The notes beneath the pieces were generated by a model. That model did no database searches. It had not been told where the DNA came from and saw nothing but the letters and a program-made list of their open reading frames with translations. A stretch of DNA of 64,000 nt from Symsagittifera roscoffensis. Lineage: Eukaryota > Xenacoelomorpha > Acoela > Convolutidae. Below, one piece after another: positions 12,125-21,660 of this stretch (the stretch's first letter is position 1; each line of letters begins with the position of its first letter). Position numbers and translations under genes: made by a program. The stretch spans positions 21,893,547-21,957,546 of the forward strand of contig NC_087067.1 of the NCBI RefSeq assembly GCF_963678635.1, read 5' to 3'.

Positions 12125-12905
12125 CTATTTAACCTCCAGAACAAAAATGGACGCGTTAGTTTTAAACCATGAGAGATCTCCACAGATATAGGGTTGACCA
12201 CTGGGCCTTTTGTTGTTGTGTGTCCTCTGCTTGTTGTTATTCCTTTGCTGATCTAGAGTTGAAAGAAGACGGAAACCTAAATAGCTTTCAGAGAAGATAG
12301 ACTGATATTCAGAGTTACCGCTTGAGCCCTCTCTCATATAATTGCATAGAACTTTATCTTAGTGATCAAGATCTAAGGATGAGGACGTATCCAATGGATA
12401 ACTAAGATTACCTTTTCCAAGGTTCTGTCTCTTGTTGATGCTTTCCTTCTTTTCGATGATTTGATGCTCGAGTTTTTGATAGAGTAAGGTCCAGTTAGTC
12501 CAGAGTTTTGTCTGTTAGTCGCTGACTTTTTTTAACCGCCTGCTCAATCAAACCACTGTTCAAAATGGACCACGGGTTTGCTTTTGCAATCAAGTTTCAT
12601 GGGATCGTAAGTTATTTTGGATTTGTAAGAAGTGTCCAAATTTCAGAAAATGTGTCCGTTAGTGGGGGTTATCTTGGTGGACTTTGAAAAAGGTCTGAAA
12701 TTAGGCCTCGTTCAAGGGTCTGAAGAAAGGTTGTTCGACTTTGTTGTTGACCGTTTTTCTAACCCAGTCACCTCTTTTGAGAAGGGGCGTTCTGGCCTTG
12801 ACGTTTGCCGATTTGACCGTCGGGTGACTGTCATAGCTTCTTCGTCCAGCGTGGATTCATTAGGTTGCCCGTCTTCAGTTTCCGGTCGTTCTCAGCCCAG
12901 CCTTT
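12125..12905 (-). pseudogene. Decayed minus-strand coding sequence interrupted by the LTR element
   Basis: The minus strand shows protein-like, hydrophilic stretches: ERPETEDGQPNESTLDEEAM near 12870-12810, QTKLWTNWTLLYQKLEHQI near 12515-12460, and an open frame at 12337-12125 containing DQQRNNNKQRTHNN. They are separated by stops and frame changes. The style resembles a gag-like or lineage-specific protein, but I recognise no family. The LTR element integrated at its upstream edge. On the plus strand a 100-codon frame at 12632-12934 runs into the LTR and is more likely its shadow. Confidence 0.25.
12902..12905. repeat. Target-site duplication CTTT, left copy
   Basis: CTTT directly precedes the 5' LTR and directly follows the 3' LTR (31679-31682). 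A 4 bp duplication fits Ty3/gypsy integrases. Confidence 0.8.
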
Positions 12906-13316
12906 TGGAACCTGACCTAAACTACATTTTATGATTGGATAAATTAGATATTTTACCACTGTAAAGTATTTAATAATAACCAATCATGATCCATCTAACT
13001 AACAACCCACTTATTTGTAAGTGCTGAAATTACTTGTAATTTCAGCACCAGAGAGATTTGAATTTAACTTAGAAATTAGTTGCCTCTCCAAGAGAACTTC
13101 AGCAGCCGCAATAAACCAGTATACCCTAGATCTATTGAGCCTAGCAGAGACTAGTTAAACAACCTGAGACTAGAATAGTATAAGAGTAAGATTAGGATCG
13201 GTATTAGACTAAGAAGTTGCACGAATCTATCCGGCCGAAAATAAGATAGCGTGACGAGCAGACGGTGTACCCTATCCGAAATTACTCTATGAGTTAAGAC
13301 CATCGGTTATAACTCA
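12906..13316 (+). repeat. 5' LTR (411 bp)
   Basis: Starts TGGAACCTGA and ends ATAACTCA, matching 31283-31678 along its whole length. Differences: five substitutions, and a 15 bp segment at about 13188-13202 that is absent from the 3' LTR, flanked by a short GTA repeat. A TATAAG box candidate lies at 13179-13184, just before that indel, so the two LTRs may differ in core promoter spacing. A perfect 13 bp-stem hairpin lies at 13021-13048. Confidence 0.95.
13021..13048. promoter_or_regulatory. Near-perfect palindrome in the LTR (13 bp stem)
   Basis: GTGCTGAAATTAC (13021-13033), TT, then GTAATTTCAGCAC (13036-13048): a perfect 13 bp stem with a 2 nt loop. The 3' LTR has the same structure at 31398-31425 with one mismatch (GTGCGG). 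It could be an RNA hairpin or a dimeric protein site; the role is unknown. Confidence 0.6.
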
Positions 13317-13318
13317 TC

Positions 13319-13336
13319 TGGTGCGACCATAAGTCT
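13319..13336 (+). other. Primer-binding site candidate
   Basis: TGGTGCGACCATAAGTCT starts 2 nt after the 5' LTR. TGG at the start pairs with the CCA tail of a tRNA, which would end GGTCGCACCA. I cannot assign the tRNA species without the host tRNA set. Confidence 0.6.
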
Positions 13337-14546
13337 CGAACAAGACCTTAATAGCTTAGAATTAACCAAAAATAGATTAGAATTTAGACAAAACATTTTT
13401 AAAACGTTACACGACGATAATTTAATCGAAATGTCTCTACGACTCAATAGATCAAAGCCAATATTCCGAACGATAAGAGAACTACCCGGAATTGGAAGAA
13501 GACCTCGAACCAGAGACGACATATGACAAAGTAGAAACTTACCAAATAGTTATATGATAGTACGGCAAAAGCCAACACAAACTTTTATATTTAGAATCTT
13601 ATTAGCAATGAATTTAGATTTTCATTTGCAAACTTAAATCTTGAAGTCAATCTTCATGATCATTTCAGGCGCTAAACAAAATATTAATATACAATAACGA
13701 TTGATAAAAAGATCTCAGATCGTTTTCCTAAAATTCTGCAGTATTCTATAAAACATGTTTGGAAAATATTTATTGAAAATCAAAATAAAAATTAGTAGCA
13801 TGACAATAAACTGTTAGTAATCATAAAATCATCAGTTGTCCCAGCTTCATCACCTAAAACATAACAGCAATCATAAGCTCACTAATATCATTAAAACACT
13901 AAATCTTTTCTTAAATAAATTTAAACCATTTTAAACTTAAATTCACTTAATCTTAAAATCAGATCATCAAGGCTTATCCTTGGATCTTAATTAATTTTCT
14001 ATTTAATTAAATTTACAAAACTTGATCATCAAGGCCTATCCTTGGATCAAAAAGAACAATTTTGTTCTCCCCCACCCACTTAGCTAGTGTCTAACGACCT
14101 CAAACGTCGATTCACTATCCAACCCTTTCAAAAAACCCAAGACTAATAGAAATTTTTGAACAAAACTAATCAATCAAATTAGGATAAACAGTGAAGAACT
14201 TCGGTTATTCATCCTTCACTTGAACCCTCCTCTTACCAGACCCAGGATAAATCGTAGATTTAGTAAGTTTAAAATAGTATCTAACGAACTACTCGCGTTC
14301 TAATTATACCTGAACCTTGTGGATCGATTTACTATTCTCCAACCCTTGAACACAATCACTACCTAAGAAAGATTAAGTAAGTTAACACCTTAGCTTATAC
14401 TAGCCACGAGAAAGTAAAAAATCATTCTTCGGAATCGATATACTTTTCTCTCCAACCCTGAACAAATAGACCCAGGTTAAGCTAACCAAAAAATCGTAAG
14501 GACTAACAATTTAAGAAAATAGAAATCATCTAACATCCTAAACCTT
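13337..14546 (+). other. Leader region with internal repeats (possible packaging/translation-control region)
   Basis: About 1.2 kb without a convincing ORF. Two 25 bp direct repeats (13962-13986 and 14024-14048) each hold the small stem CAAGG-CYTAT-CCTTG flanked by GATC. A perfect 7 bp stem AGAACAA-TT-TTGTTCT follows at 14053-14068. A degenerate unit around TCGAT...CTCCAACCCT occurs three times (14105-14129, 14321-14351, 14431-14463), and AGACCCAGG twice (about 14238 and 14469). Such structure between the primer site and the first ORF suggests RNA packaging or translation signals, by analogy with retroviral leaders. Confidence 0.5.
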
Positions 14547-15014
14547 ATGTCATTTAAAAATCTAGGAAACAAACAAACAATCGTTTTGCACAACTGTGAA
14601 ATAGATAACAAAAAATACGACCTTGTAATCACACCTCACACACAAACAGTTGGATATATCAGAACAAAACGACAAACACTAAAAAGGAAAATAATAACTA
14701 AACAAAGACAAATAACACGAAAAAGATTTTCCAAAAATAGAAACGCATTCTCAGAATCAGAAGTCAGCAATTTAGACGAACTTTATAAATTAAAAGAATC
14801 CATTGATAAAAATTGCCCTATTCACGATCAATTATATTTTTCCGACTCAGAAACAACTTCAAATTCATCAAAAAGAGGAAAAAGAAGAATAAAAAAGCAA
14901 TATAAACACAAACCAGTACACTTGTATAATTGGAATCAACCAATTAGACACATCGATAATTACTTATTAACAGTCATTAAACGAAAAAATGAGCCAAACA
15001 CACACTCCAAGTGA
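14547..15014 (+). CDS. Pre-gag ORF1, basic protein of unknown function (155 aa)
   Basis: First ORF of the element. Rich in Lys/Arg (KRQTLKRKIITKQRQITRKR near residues 41-60; KRGKRRIKKQYKHK near 110-122), with an acidic/serine patch (SDSETTSNSS) between. No zinc finger or enzyme motif is visible. It overlaps the next ORF by 26 nt in another frame (ATG at 14989). A nucleic-acid-binding role is an inference from charge alone. Extra ORFs before gag are known from plant Ogre elements, but I see no reason to call this homologous. Confidence 0.6.
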   Translation: MSFKNLGNKQTIVLHNCEIDNKKYDLVITPHTQTVGYIRTKRQTLKRKIITKQRQITRKRFSKNRNAFSESEVSNLDELYKLKESIDKNCPIHDQLYFSDSETTSNSSKRGKRRIKKQYKHKPVHLYNWNQPIRHIDNYLLTVIKRKNEPNTHSK

Positions 15015-16725
15015 AGATAGTCCAGACGATGACGATATCTACCCCTTCTTAGTAGATGCACCCGATAATAGAGGACAGCATGATCTTTGTAAGAACTTTC
15101 TCCTAAATTTGTTTGAACCCGGAATTAGCCCATGTAAAACAGAGTTCCCAGATGTAAAAATAAAAAGACAGATTATTGATCACTATCTTAAAGATATATG
15201 TAACTTAACACAACAATACGGAATCTACACCATAGAATTTAGCTCACCAAACCCGAATCACCGCAAATATGTAATTCAAACAACGATCTTGATTTAGAAT
15301 TTTCAAAAGTATTCTCAGAATATATAAAAAGCATACAATATCATAACTCACAAAGAGCAAACTCCATATTTACTAATGAAGTTTTTGCAATAATATATAG
15401 TTATATTTCAATATTAGAAAACGAAAACCCAATCCCGCATATCTCACCGAATGAGACATCCAAACATATAAAGGTACGACATAAAATCACACTATTTTCA
15501 ACTTTTCTACATATAATTAAAGAAAATTTCACTAAAGATGAAGTTTCACAACATACAAAACATGACTTACAAAAAATTTTGGCATGGTTTATAATAGATT
15601 ATTTCACACATAATATAGATTTAATTTCACAAGCAAGAAAAAATTTCAGACCCCAAAATTCAAACGATGATACCGCCATCACAGAACGTTTGGGACCCCG
15701 AATGGTGTCATTATGCATTCATAAATATCCCACAATCAATCTCAAGTCAGGCAATAAGTACAATATCTTATGTAAGAGATTATGTAAGGGTAATACCATT
15801 ATCCATTGATGCAACACCATTAAACTACAATACATTTTTACCCGATACGCTAAATAACAGTTTAAATTCGACCGTCATACACAATGAAAACCTTAATGGA
15901 ACTAGGAACCTCACTCAACAAGATATTCAAACACCATCACACTTCATAAATGAAGAAATTGTCCAAACAACAACTACACAACAAAGTATTTCACCAATAC
16001 GTCCAAATTTAACAACACCAAGAAATACTAATACTTCACTAGCACAAGTAACCTTACAGTCAACCGTTAAACCTTCGGTTGCTCCAAAATATTCACAAAT
16101 GGATTATCAAACATATAGACCCATGACAATACCGTCAAAAACACGCAGAACGTTCACAAGAAACACTTTTGCGGAACACAATTATAATTACGCACATTCA
16201 TCAAAAACAAACTATCCCCCACGAAAAAATAATCATAATCAGATAAGATCTCGATATTGGGATAACCCAATGGCAACAACCAATTCAGTAAATTTTCAAA
16301 CTAATTCACATCCTCCACAGGATCGTAGTGAAAATTACCCATTCTTTCAACAGAATAAAAATAAAAAGCAAGCATCTCATCAAACGGATTATTTATCCTC
16401 TGATGGTGATTATTTACAATCAGATATATTTGCACCATACACTCAAGAATATCGTGGACAAGGAGTGCAGAAACCGTATACATATCATAGAATTTTTTCT
16501 CCACACCCAACAGATACACAAAATCAACAACCAATACAAATGCAAAACCCAATTAATACACAATCTTTTCAACCAATTCAGCCACAAAACCCAATGATTA
16601 CACACTCGTATCAACCAACACAAATGCAAAATGAAATACCACTTCCATATTACCTTCAACAACACGAAATAACAAAAAATCAACTTTCAAATTTTTCACA
16701 AATGCCAAATGCCGCAGAATCATAA
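14989..16725 (+). pseudogene. Pre-gag ORF2, Q/N-rich protein with two frame changes
   Basis: Coding character continues from ATG 14989 (acidic start EDSPDDDD) to TAA 16723-16725, but the frame changes twice: near 15285-15297, out of frame 1, and near 15667-15690, back into it. The middle (helical, containing SIFTNEVFAIIYSYISILE) is read in the third frame. The final 350 codons are rich in Q, N, T and P with low-complexity repeats (NPINTQSFQPIQPQNP). Intact length would be about 575 residues. It ends 3 nt before the gag ATG. No known family is recognised. The breaks may be real mutations, or base-calling errors in AT-rich runs. Programmed frameshifting is possible but there is no clear slippery site. 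Confidence 0.5.
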
Positions 16726-16728
16726 CAA

Positions 16729-18213
16729 ATGACAATGAATCCATACCTTATGGGTGGATCATCAATAACATCAAACAAACCATTAATGGTATTCACAGGA
16801 ACAGACCCTGAATATTCTGTAGAAGATTATTTAAATGCAGTAACAGCAAATTTAATTTTAAATATAGGACCTGAACCAATTAATACGCCACTACATCAAA
16901 ATTGGTTAAATCGACGCACAGCGTTGATACAGACAACCTTAGACGGCGCAGCCCAAAAATGGTTTTCAGTATTGCCTATAGAAATAAAATCAAATTGGAA
17001 AAGATTTACACAAGAATTTTCAAAAATGTTTGACTCCGAAAGAAACAAACAACAACAAAGTGTTTTATGTAATGAAATTCGCAGATTACCAAATGAAACC
17101 ATCAAACAATTAGCAGTACGTATCGAAACACTAGTTCGAAAAGCATATTTATTAAATACACACGACTATAAAAACACAAAAATGACAGAAATCTTAATGA
17201 TGACCTTAACACCTCAATTAAGGAAAATAGCAATAAAAAAGAGAGCATCCCATCCCTCCTCAATTCGAGAGCCCGATTTAGATTTTAGAAAACTAGTAGA
17301 CAAACTAGAGCAAGCTGAAATCACAATGAAACTTGAAGAAACAGAAAATCTGAAATTACAATATATTAACCGAATTGAAACAAATACCACAAATATCAAC
17401 AATATACAAGACTCAGATACAGACCTCGTTGAAAAAATCACTGAAATACTCAAAATTTATGAAAAACACCCAAACTTTAAAGGCAAACCATCTTTCAAAA
17501 AATGGTGTAATTATTGCCGACGATACGGACATAGTATTTCTGAATGTAGACAAAAACAACAGGACAATCAAAACAAACCTCAAAAATATAAAGAACCAAA
17601 TAAATCATTCTATCAATACATGAAGAAAGATCAAAATCTACCAAACAAAAATGTATACAGCAACAACAGTTCAAGAAAACCACTTCCGAACAATACCAAC
17701 TACACGAGAACCCAGTCACCATATAACTCAAGTTATAGAGGAAGATCACCAGAACGAAGAAATACACAAAATTCGTCACAAAATCATTACAATAGACCAA
17801 ATAGTCGAAATAACTACTCCAGATCAAATTCGAATACAACACAATTTGTTTCTAGATCTAATTCCCAATCAAGGAATAATTACTATCCAAACAATCAATC
17901 ACGAAACTCATCATACAATAGAAATAGAAACTACTCCAATAATCGAAATAGAAGTTATTCAAACAACCGAAACCAGAATTACCCGAACAATCGATCAAGG
18001 AATAACTCATATAATAGATCAAACTATAACAGACCAAACAATAATTATCAAAACAGATCACGAAATAATTCACAAAATCGACATTCAAGTTATAATAATC
18101 GTTATAGAAATTATTCCCAATCACCACACAGGAATAATAACCATTATAATAATTCTAACAATCGCCACAGAAGTAGTACACCTAAACATCAAAGACATAT
18201 TAATCAAGTTTAA
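16729..18213 (+). CDS. gag: Gag (capsid plus CCHC nucleocapsid)
   Basis: 494 codons, intact. Residues about 60-215 form a Ty3-type capsid region (WFSVLP, NWKRFTQEFSKMF, and IKQLAVRIETLVRKAYLL marking the late helices). A CCHC zinc knuckle, CNYCRRYGHSISEC (CX2CX4HX4C), sits at residues 260-273. The last 200 residues are a basic Arg/Ser/Asn/Tyr-rich tail (repeats of NNRNRSYSNN type) expected to bind RNA. The start ATG lies 3 nt after the stop of the preceding ORF. Its TAA (18211-18213) is in frame with the protease ORF that follows, with no other stop between. Overlapping frames in the repetitive tail are shadows. Confidence 0.9.
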   Translation: MTMNPYLMGGSSITSNKPLMVFTGTDPEYSVEDYLNAVTANLILNIGPEPINTPLHQNWLNRRTALIQTTLDGAAQKWFSVLPIEIKSNWKRFTQEFSKMFDSERNKQQQSVLCNEIRRLPNETIKQLAVRIETLVRKAYLLNTHDYKNTKMTEILMMTLTPQLRKIAIKKRASHPSSIREPDLDFRKLVDKLEQAEITMKLEETENLKLQYINRIETNTTNINNIQDSDTDLVEKITEILKIYEKHPNFKGKPSFKKWCNYCRRYGHSISECRQKQQDNQNKPQKYKEPNKSFYQYMKKDQNLPNKNVYSNNSSRKPLPNNTNYTRTQSPYNSSYRGRSPERRNTQNSSQNHYNRPNSRNNYSRSNSNTTQFVSRSNSQSRNNYYPNNQSRNSSYNRNRNYSNNRNRSYSNNRNQNYPNNRSRNNSYNRSNYNRPNNNYQNRSRNNSQNRHSSYNNRYRNYSQSPHRNNNHYNNSNNRHRSSTPKHQRHINQV

Positions 18214-19620
18214 TCAAATCCAGAAACAACATCAGACCCCCCAGGTATTAATGACACAGGAAATAACGAACTACAACTAAATCAAATAAACTGTGAATCA
18301 TCAGATTCAGAAAGTGATACAGAAAACACTATCTCCATAAATATGATAGCAGTCGAAAATGACTACGAAACTATTATATATGAACAACCTTTTTCATCAC
18401 ATATCTATGAAAATCAATTAGAACTCCTTCACAATTATTATAATGAACCCATCCATTCTACACAAACGGCACAAGAAACTAACGAAATCAACACTACAAA
18501 TCAATCCAATGAAAATAATAAAACAAAATGCTTGAATACAAATCACATCTATCAAAATATACAAAAACAACAACCCAAAGAAAAAGTTTGGACAATACCA
18601 TTTCTTTTAGAAAGTCCAAGAAACAAAAAATTTCAACCACCAGATCTTGAAATTGATTTTTTAATTGATTCAGGAGCAGAGTCAAACATAATAAACATTC
18701 CCACATGGAATGAAATAAAAACATTACACCCAAAACTATTACCTCTTGAAACCTCCAGTAAACTAGCAACAGCACAAGGATCAACATTGGTAAACTATGG
18801 AAAAATCCAATTATTTCTTCTCCCCGCAAAAACAATAGAGCAAAATAAAATTTTAAATATACCATTTAAACAAATATTTCATATCACTGATATTAAACAC
18901 AATATCATTGGAATACCATTTACCTCTAAATATATACCAACATTCAACATTTTGAATAATAAAATACTAATCAAAGATAAATATACAAAAACAAAAGACA
19001 CATCCCTAACATTTTTTCAAAGATTAAAAAAACAATCACCATTCTTTTCAAAATTTTATCCAATATATAACCAACAAAGAAAACACCTGAAACCACTATC
19101 AGGAAACATATATAATTTTTCAATAAAACAAGTTCACCAACATGATAAAAAACAAAATAAACAACAACTCTATATGTCAGACTTTGAATTCAGACCTATC
19201 CATAAATTTTTCAAAATCACAATTTCATCCATAAAATATTTGAAAAACTCGAATTCAGATATTATTTCGTTACATGTATACAATAATACACCCTATCAAG
19301 TAACATTACCTTTAGGACTTTTGGGATATTGCGAAACCAACGCTACGATATCACCAGTACACGAAAAAGCATACCGCGTAAATAATATACTTCAGTTATT
19401 AGATATTTGTCAATCCACAATTCTTAATGAAGAATTCTCCATAAATAATATAATAAGTAATGAAAAAAGAAATACAGATTATTTCACAAAAACCCCATAT
19501 TTCAAACCTACATTCAACATAAACAACTATACAGAGAATCAACAGAAATTTTTAACAATGTTTAACTTCCAACATTCACAAATAACACAAGACGAATTTG
19601 ATAAGTTAGCCAACAGCTAA
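18214..19620 (+). CDS. pro: Aspartic protease region of pol
   Basis: In the same frame as gag after one TAA; the frame is open from 18214, with its first ATG at 18343. The retroviral-type aspartic protease active site is DSGAES (DSG at 18667-18675), followed by a NIIGIPF motif (near 18900) that matches the I-[LI]-G flap-side motif. The N-terminal 100 residues are acidic/polar linker. The C-terminal 200 residues are a spacer of unknown role leading to RT. It probably acts in the virus-like particle to cleave Gag and Pol. The single intervening stop suggests either stop-codon readthrough or a CAA-to-TAA mutation. Confidence 0.85.
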   Translation, partial: SNPETTSDPPGINDTGNNELQLNQINCESSDSESDTENTISINMIAVENDYETIIYEQPFSSHIYENQLELLHNYYNEPIHSTQTAQETNEINTTNQSNENNKTKCLNTNHIYQNIQKQQPKEKVWTIPFLLESPRNKKFQPPDLEIDFLIDSGAESNIINIPTWNEIKTLHPKLLPLETSSKLATAQGSTLVNYGKIQLFLLPAKTIEQNKILNIPFKQIFHITDIKHNIIGIPFTSKYIPTFNILNNKILIKDKYTKTKDTSLTFFQRLKKQSPFFSKFYPIYNQQRKHLKPLSGNIYNFSIKQVHQHDKKQNKQQLYMSDFEFRPIHKFFKITISSIKYLKNSNSDIISLHVYNNTPYQVTLPLGLLGYCETNATISPVHEKAYRVNNILQLLDICQSTILNEEFSINNIISNEKRNTDYFTKTPYFKPTFNINNYTENQQKFLTMFNFQHSQITQDEFDKLANS

Positions 19621-21042
19621 TAAAATTTTCATCAGTCTATGCAACATCCAAATTTGATGTTGGCAAATCAGTTCATCACTACATCTCCCATTAAAACCTG
19701 ACGCAGTTTTCAAAAAACAAAGAGCAAGTAAAGTACCAATTCATTTACACGATAAAGTGAACAGATTACTCGATATTTTAGAACAATACAAAATTATATC
19801 ACCGGTAAACAAAGAAGAACAACCAAAAGGTAACACATTTATCAACCCTGTTATCATCCTAGCAAAAGGAGAATCATTAAAAATAGTTCTAGACGCTAGA
19901 TATCTTAATTCACTAATAGACGAATCAAAATGCAATTGGCCTATTGAACCAATACAAGTTATTTTAACAAAAATAAACGGAAAATACTTTACAACCGCAG
20001 ATATGAATAATGCATATAATCAAATGCCACTAGATGAACAATCGCGACGCTTAACACAATTTGTTATCGGAAATCAGCAATATGAATTCAACCGCCTATT
20101 CTATGGAATATCCATAGGACCAGCAGCATTTATGAGTAAAATTTTAGACCACTAATACTCAAGAAAAACGCAATCACCTATTTAGACGATGTTTTTATGC
20201 AATCACAGACAAAAGAAGAAATGTTTAATGTTTTAGAACACTATCACAAAATACTTCAGAACGAAAATCTGAAGGCCGCTCCCGACAAGTCACACTTCTT
20301 TTTAACACGAGTTAAATTCTTAGGACACAATATAGAAAGAAAAACAATCACTCCATTAAAATCACGCATTGATGCTATTCAGAAGCTCCAACCACCAACA
20401 AACAAAAAGAAAATCCAAGAATTCCTTGGAATGTTAAATTTTTTAAGCAAATATGTCTACAAAATGCAATTATACCTAAGACCATTCTATAATATACTTA
20501 GACAACAAGATAATTTTGAATGGAACACAGAACATCAAGCACGATTTGAAGAAATTAAAAAACTCTTTACTGAACAATTTTCGAATACAATTCCAGATCC
20601 AAATCAACCATTCTATGCAATGTGCGATGCTTCGAATTTTGGCATCGGCGCAGCATTATTACAATCACACAATGGCACAAACAAAATGAATCTTATATCA
20701 GCAAATTCTCGATTATTCACTCAAGCAGAGCTACGACTCTCAACTCTAATGAGAGAATGTACAGCCATAATATATACACTAACAGAGTATGAATTTCTGA
20801 TACTTGGATCAAAACATCCAACAGTTCTATTCACAGATCACAAACCAATCATTTTTCTCTTTACACAAAAATCCAATCCAAATCACCGAGTTTATAGATT
20901 TCAATTATTTCTAATGAAATTCCCAAACTTACATATAGTTTGGACAGCAGGAAAGAATCTTGCATTACCAGACACTTTAAGTCGAAATACACCACCTGAA
21001 TTACTTACACGTAAAACTACAGTTGAAATACCAAAAAAATAA
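19621..21042 (+). pseudogene. pol: Reverse transcriptase and RNase H of pol, frameshifted
   Basis: RT fingers/palm: VLDARYLNS (19900s), FTTADMNNAYNQMPL, and FNRLFYGISIGPAAF up to a stop at 20153-20155. After a 1 nt frame change the catalytic motif YLDD lies at 20179-20190, then LKAAPDKSHFF and VKFLGHNIE (thumb/connection). RNase H follows with MCDASNFGIGAALLQ (first Asp), MREC (Glu) and FTDHKPI (Asp), ending in the DTLSRN motif. The protease-to-RT junction near 19620-19690 is also out of frame. Together these place the element in Ty3/gypsy. At least two breaks make this copy unable to make a normal RT, unless they are sequence errors. Confidence 0.88.
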
Positions 21043-21660
21043 AATTTTACCTTGCAGAAAACGAAACATCACCCCGACTAGAATGCAAATATGCAGTAAA
21101 AACTGACGTTGAACAATCACAAATAAATAATCTACAACACTTCCCACTTTATTTAGATTGCCAAAATAACCACTACGAAGTTGATCTACTTGGAACATCA
21201 ACTTTTAAACCAATTCCATATTCAGAATGGATAAAAAATAACACCCAACAAAAAAGAGTAAAACAACACCCGCATAAAAAAGACCTTTTTCCGTTAATTG
21301 AAAAAGAAAATCTAACTGATAAAATAAATTTATCAGGACCGCAAACAAACGATTCAAAATACACAATAAATCAAGTTTTTGACCTCCATGACCCACTTGA
21401 TACAATTCCTTTATCTAAATTAGAATTAGAAAACATTTTTCTCACCCCAACAATAAAATTACAATTAATACCTTGAAGCAATATCAAAATCTTGACCCAA
21501 TAAATCGACAACTAAAATCATGGCACAAATATAAAACTAAACCCGTAAAGGCAGATACAACAATATTAGGAAATAAAACACTCCTCCGATATTTCAAAAA
21601 TTTAATAATACAACAATTAAAGAAAACACAGACCTTCTAGAATACCAATTAAATGAATCT
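21043..21660 (+). pseudogene. Pol linker between RNase H and integrase, frameshifted
   Basis: Coding continues past the TAA at 21040 in a different frame (FYLAENETSPRLECKYAV ... NNLQHFPLYLDCQNNHYEV) to a stop near 21475. It changes frame again (NTLKQYQNLDPINRQLKSW) and shifts once more near 21600 before the integrase zinc finger. The break at 21035-21045 lies in an A-run. No enzyme motif is visible. It is a tether-like segment joining RNase H and integrase. Confidence 0.65.

Noticed and set aside
12632..12934. Plus-strand 100-codon frame ending in the 5' LTR
   Set aside because: The minus strand of the same stretch reads more like protein. In the pre-insertion site this plus frame would stop a few codons later. 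No domain is seen.
15285..15690. Programmed frameshifts in pre-gag ORF2
   Set aside because: No convincing slippery heptamer or downstream structure; two opposite frame changes look more like indels.
17651..18280. 209-codon plus-strand frame overlapping the gag tail
   Set aside because: Second-frame shadow of the AAT/CGA-rich repetitive nucleocapsid tail. Composition is dominated by I/T/H from the shifted repeat.
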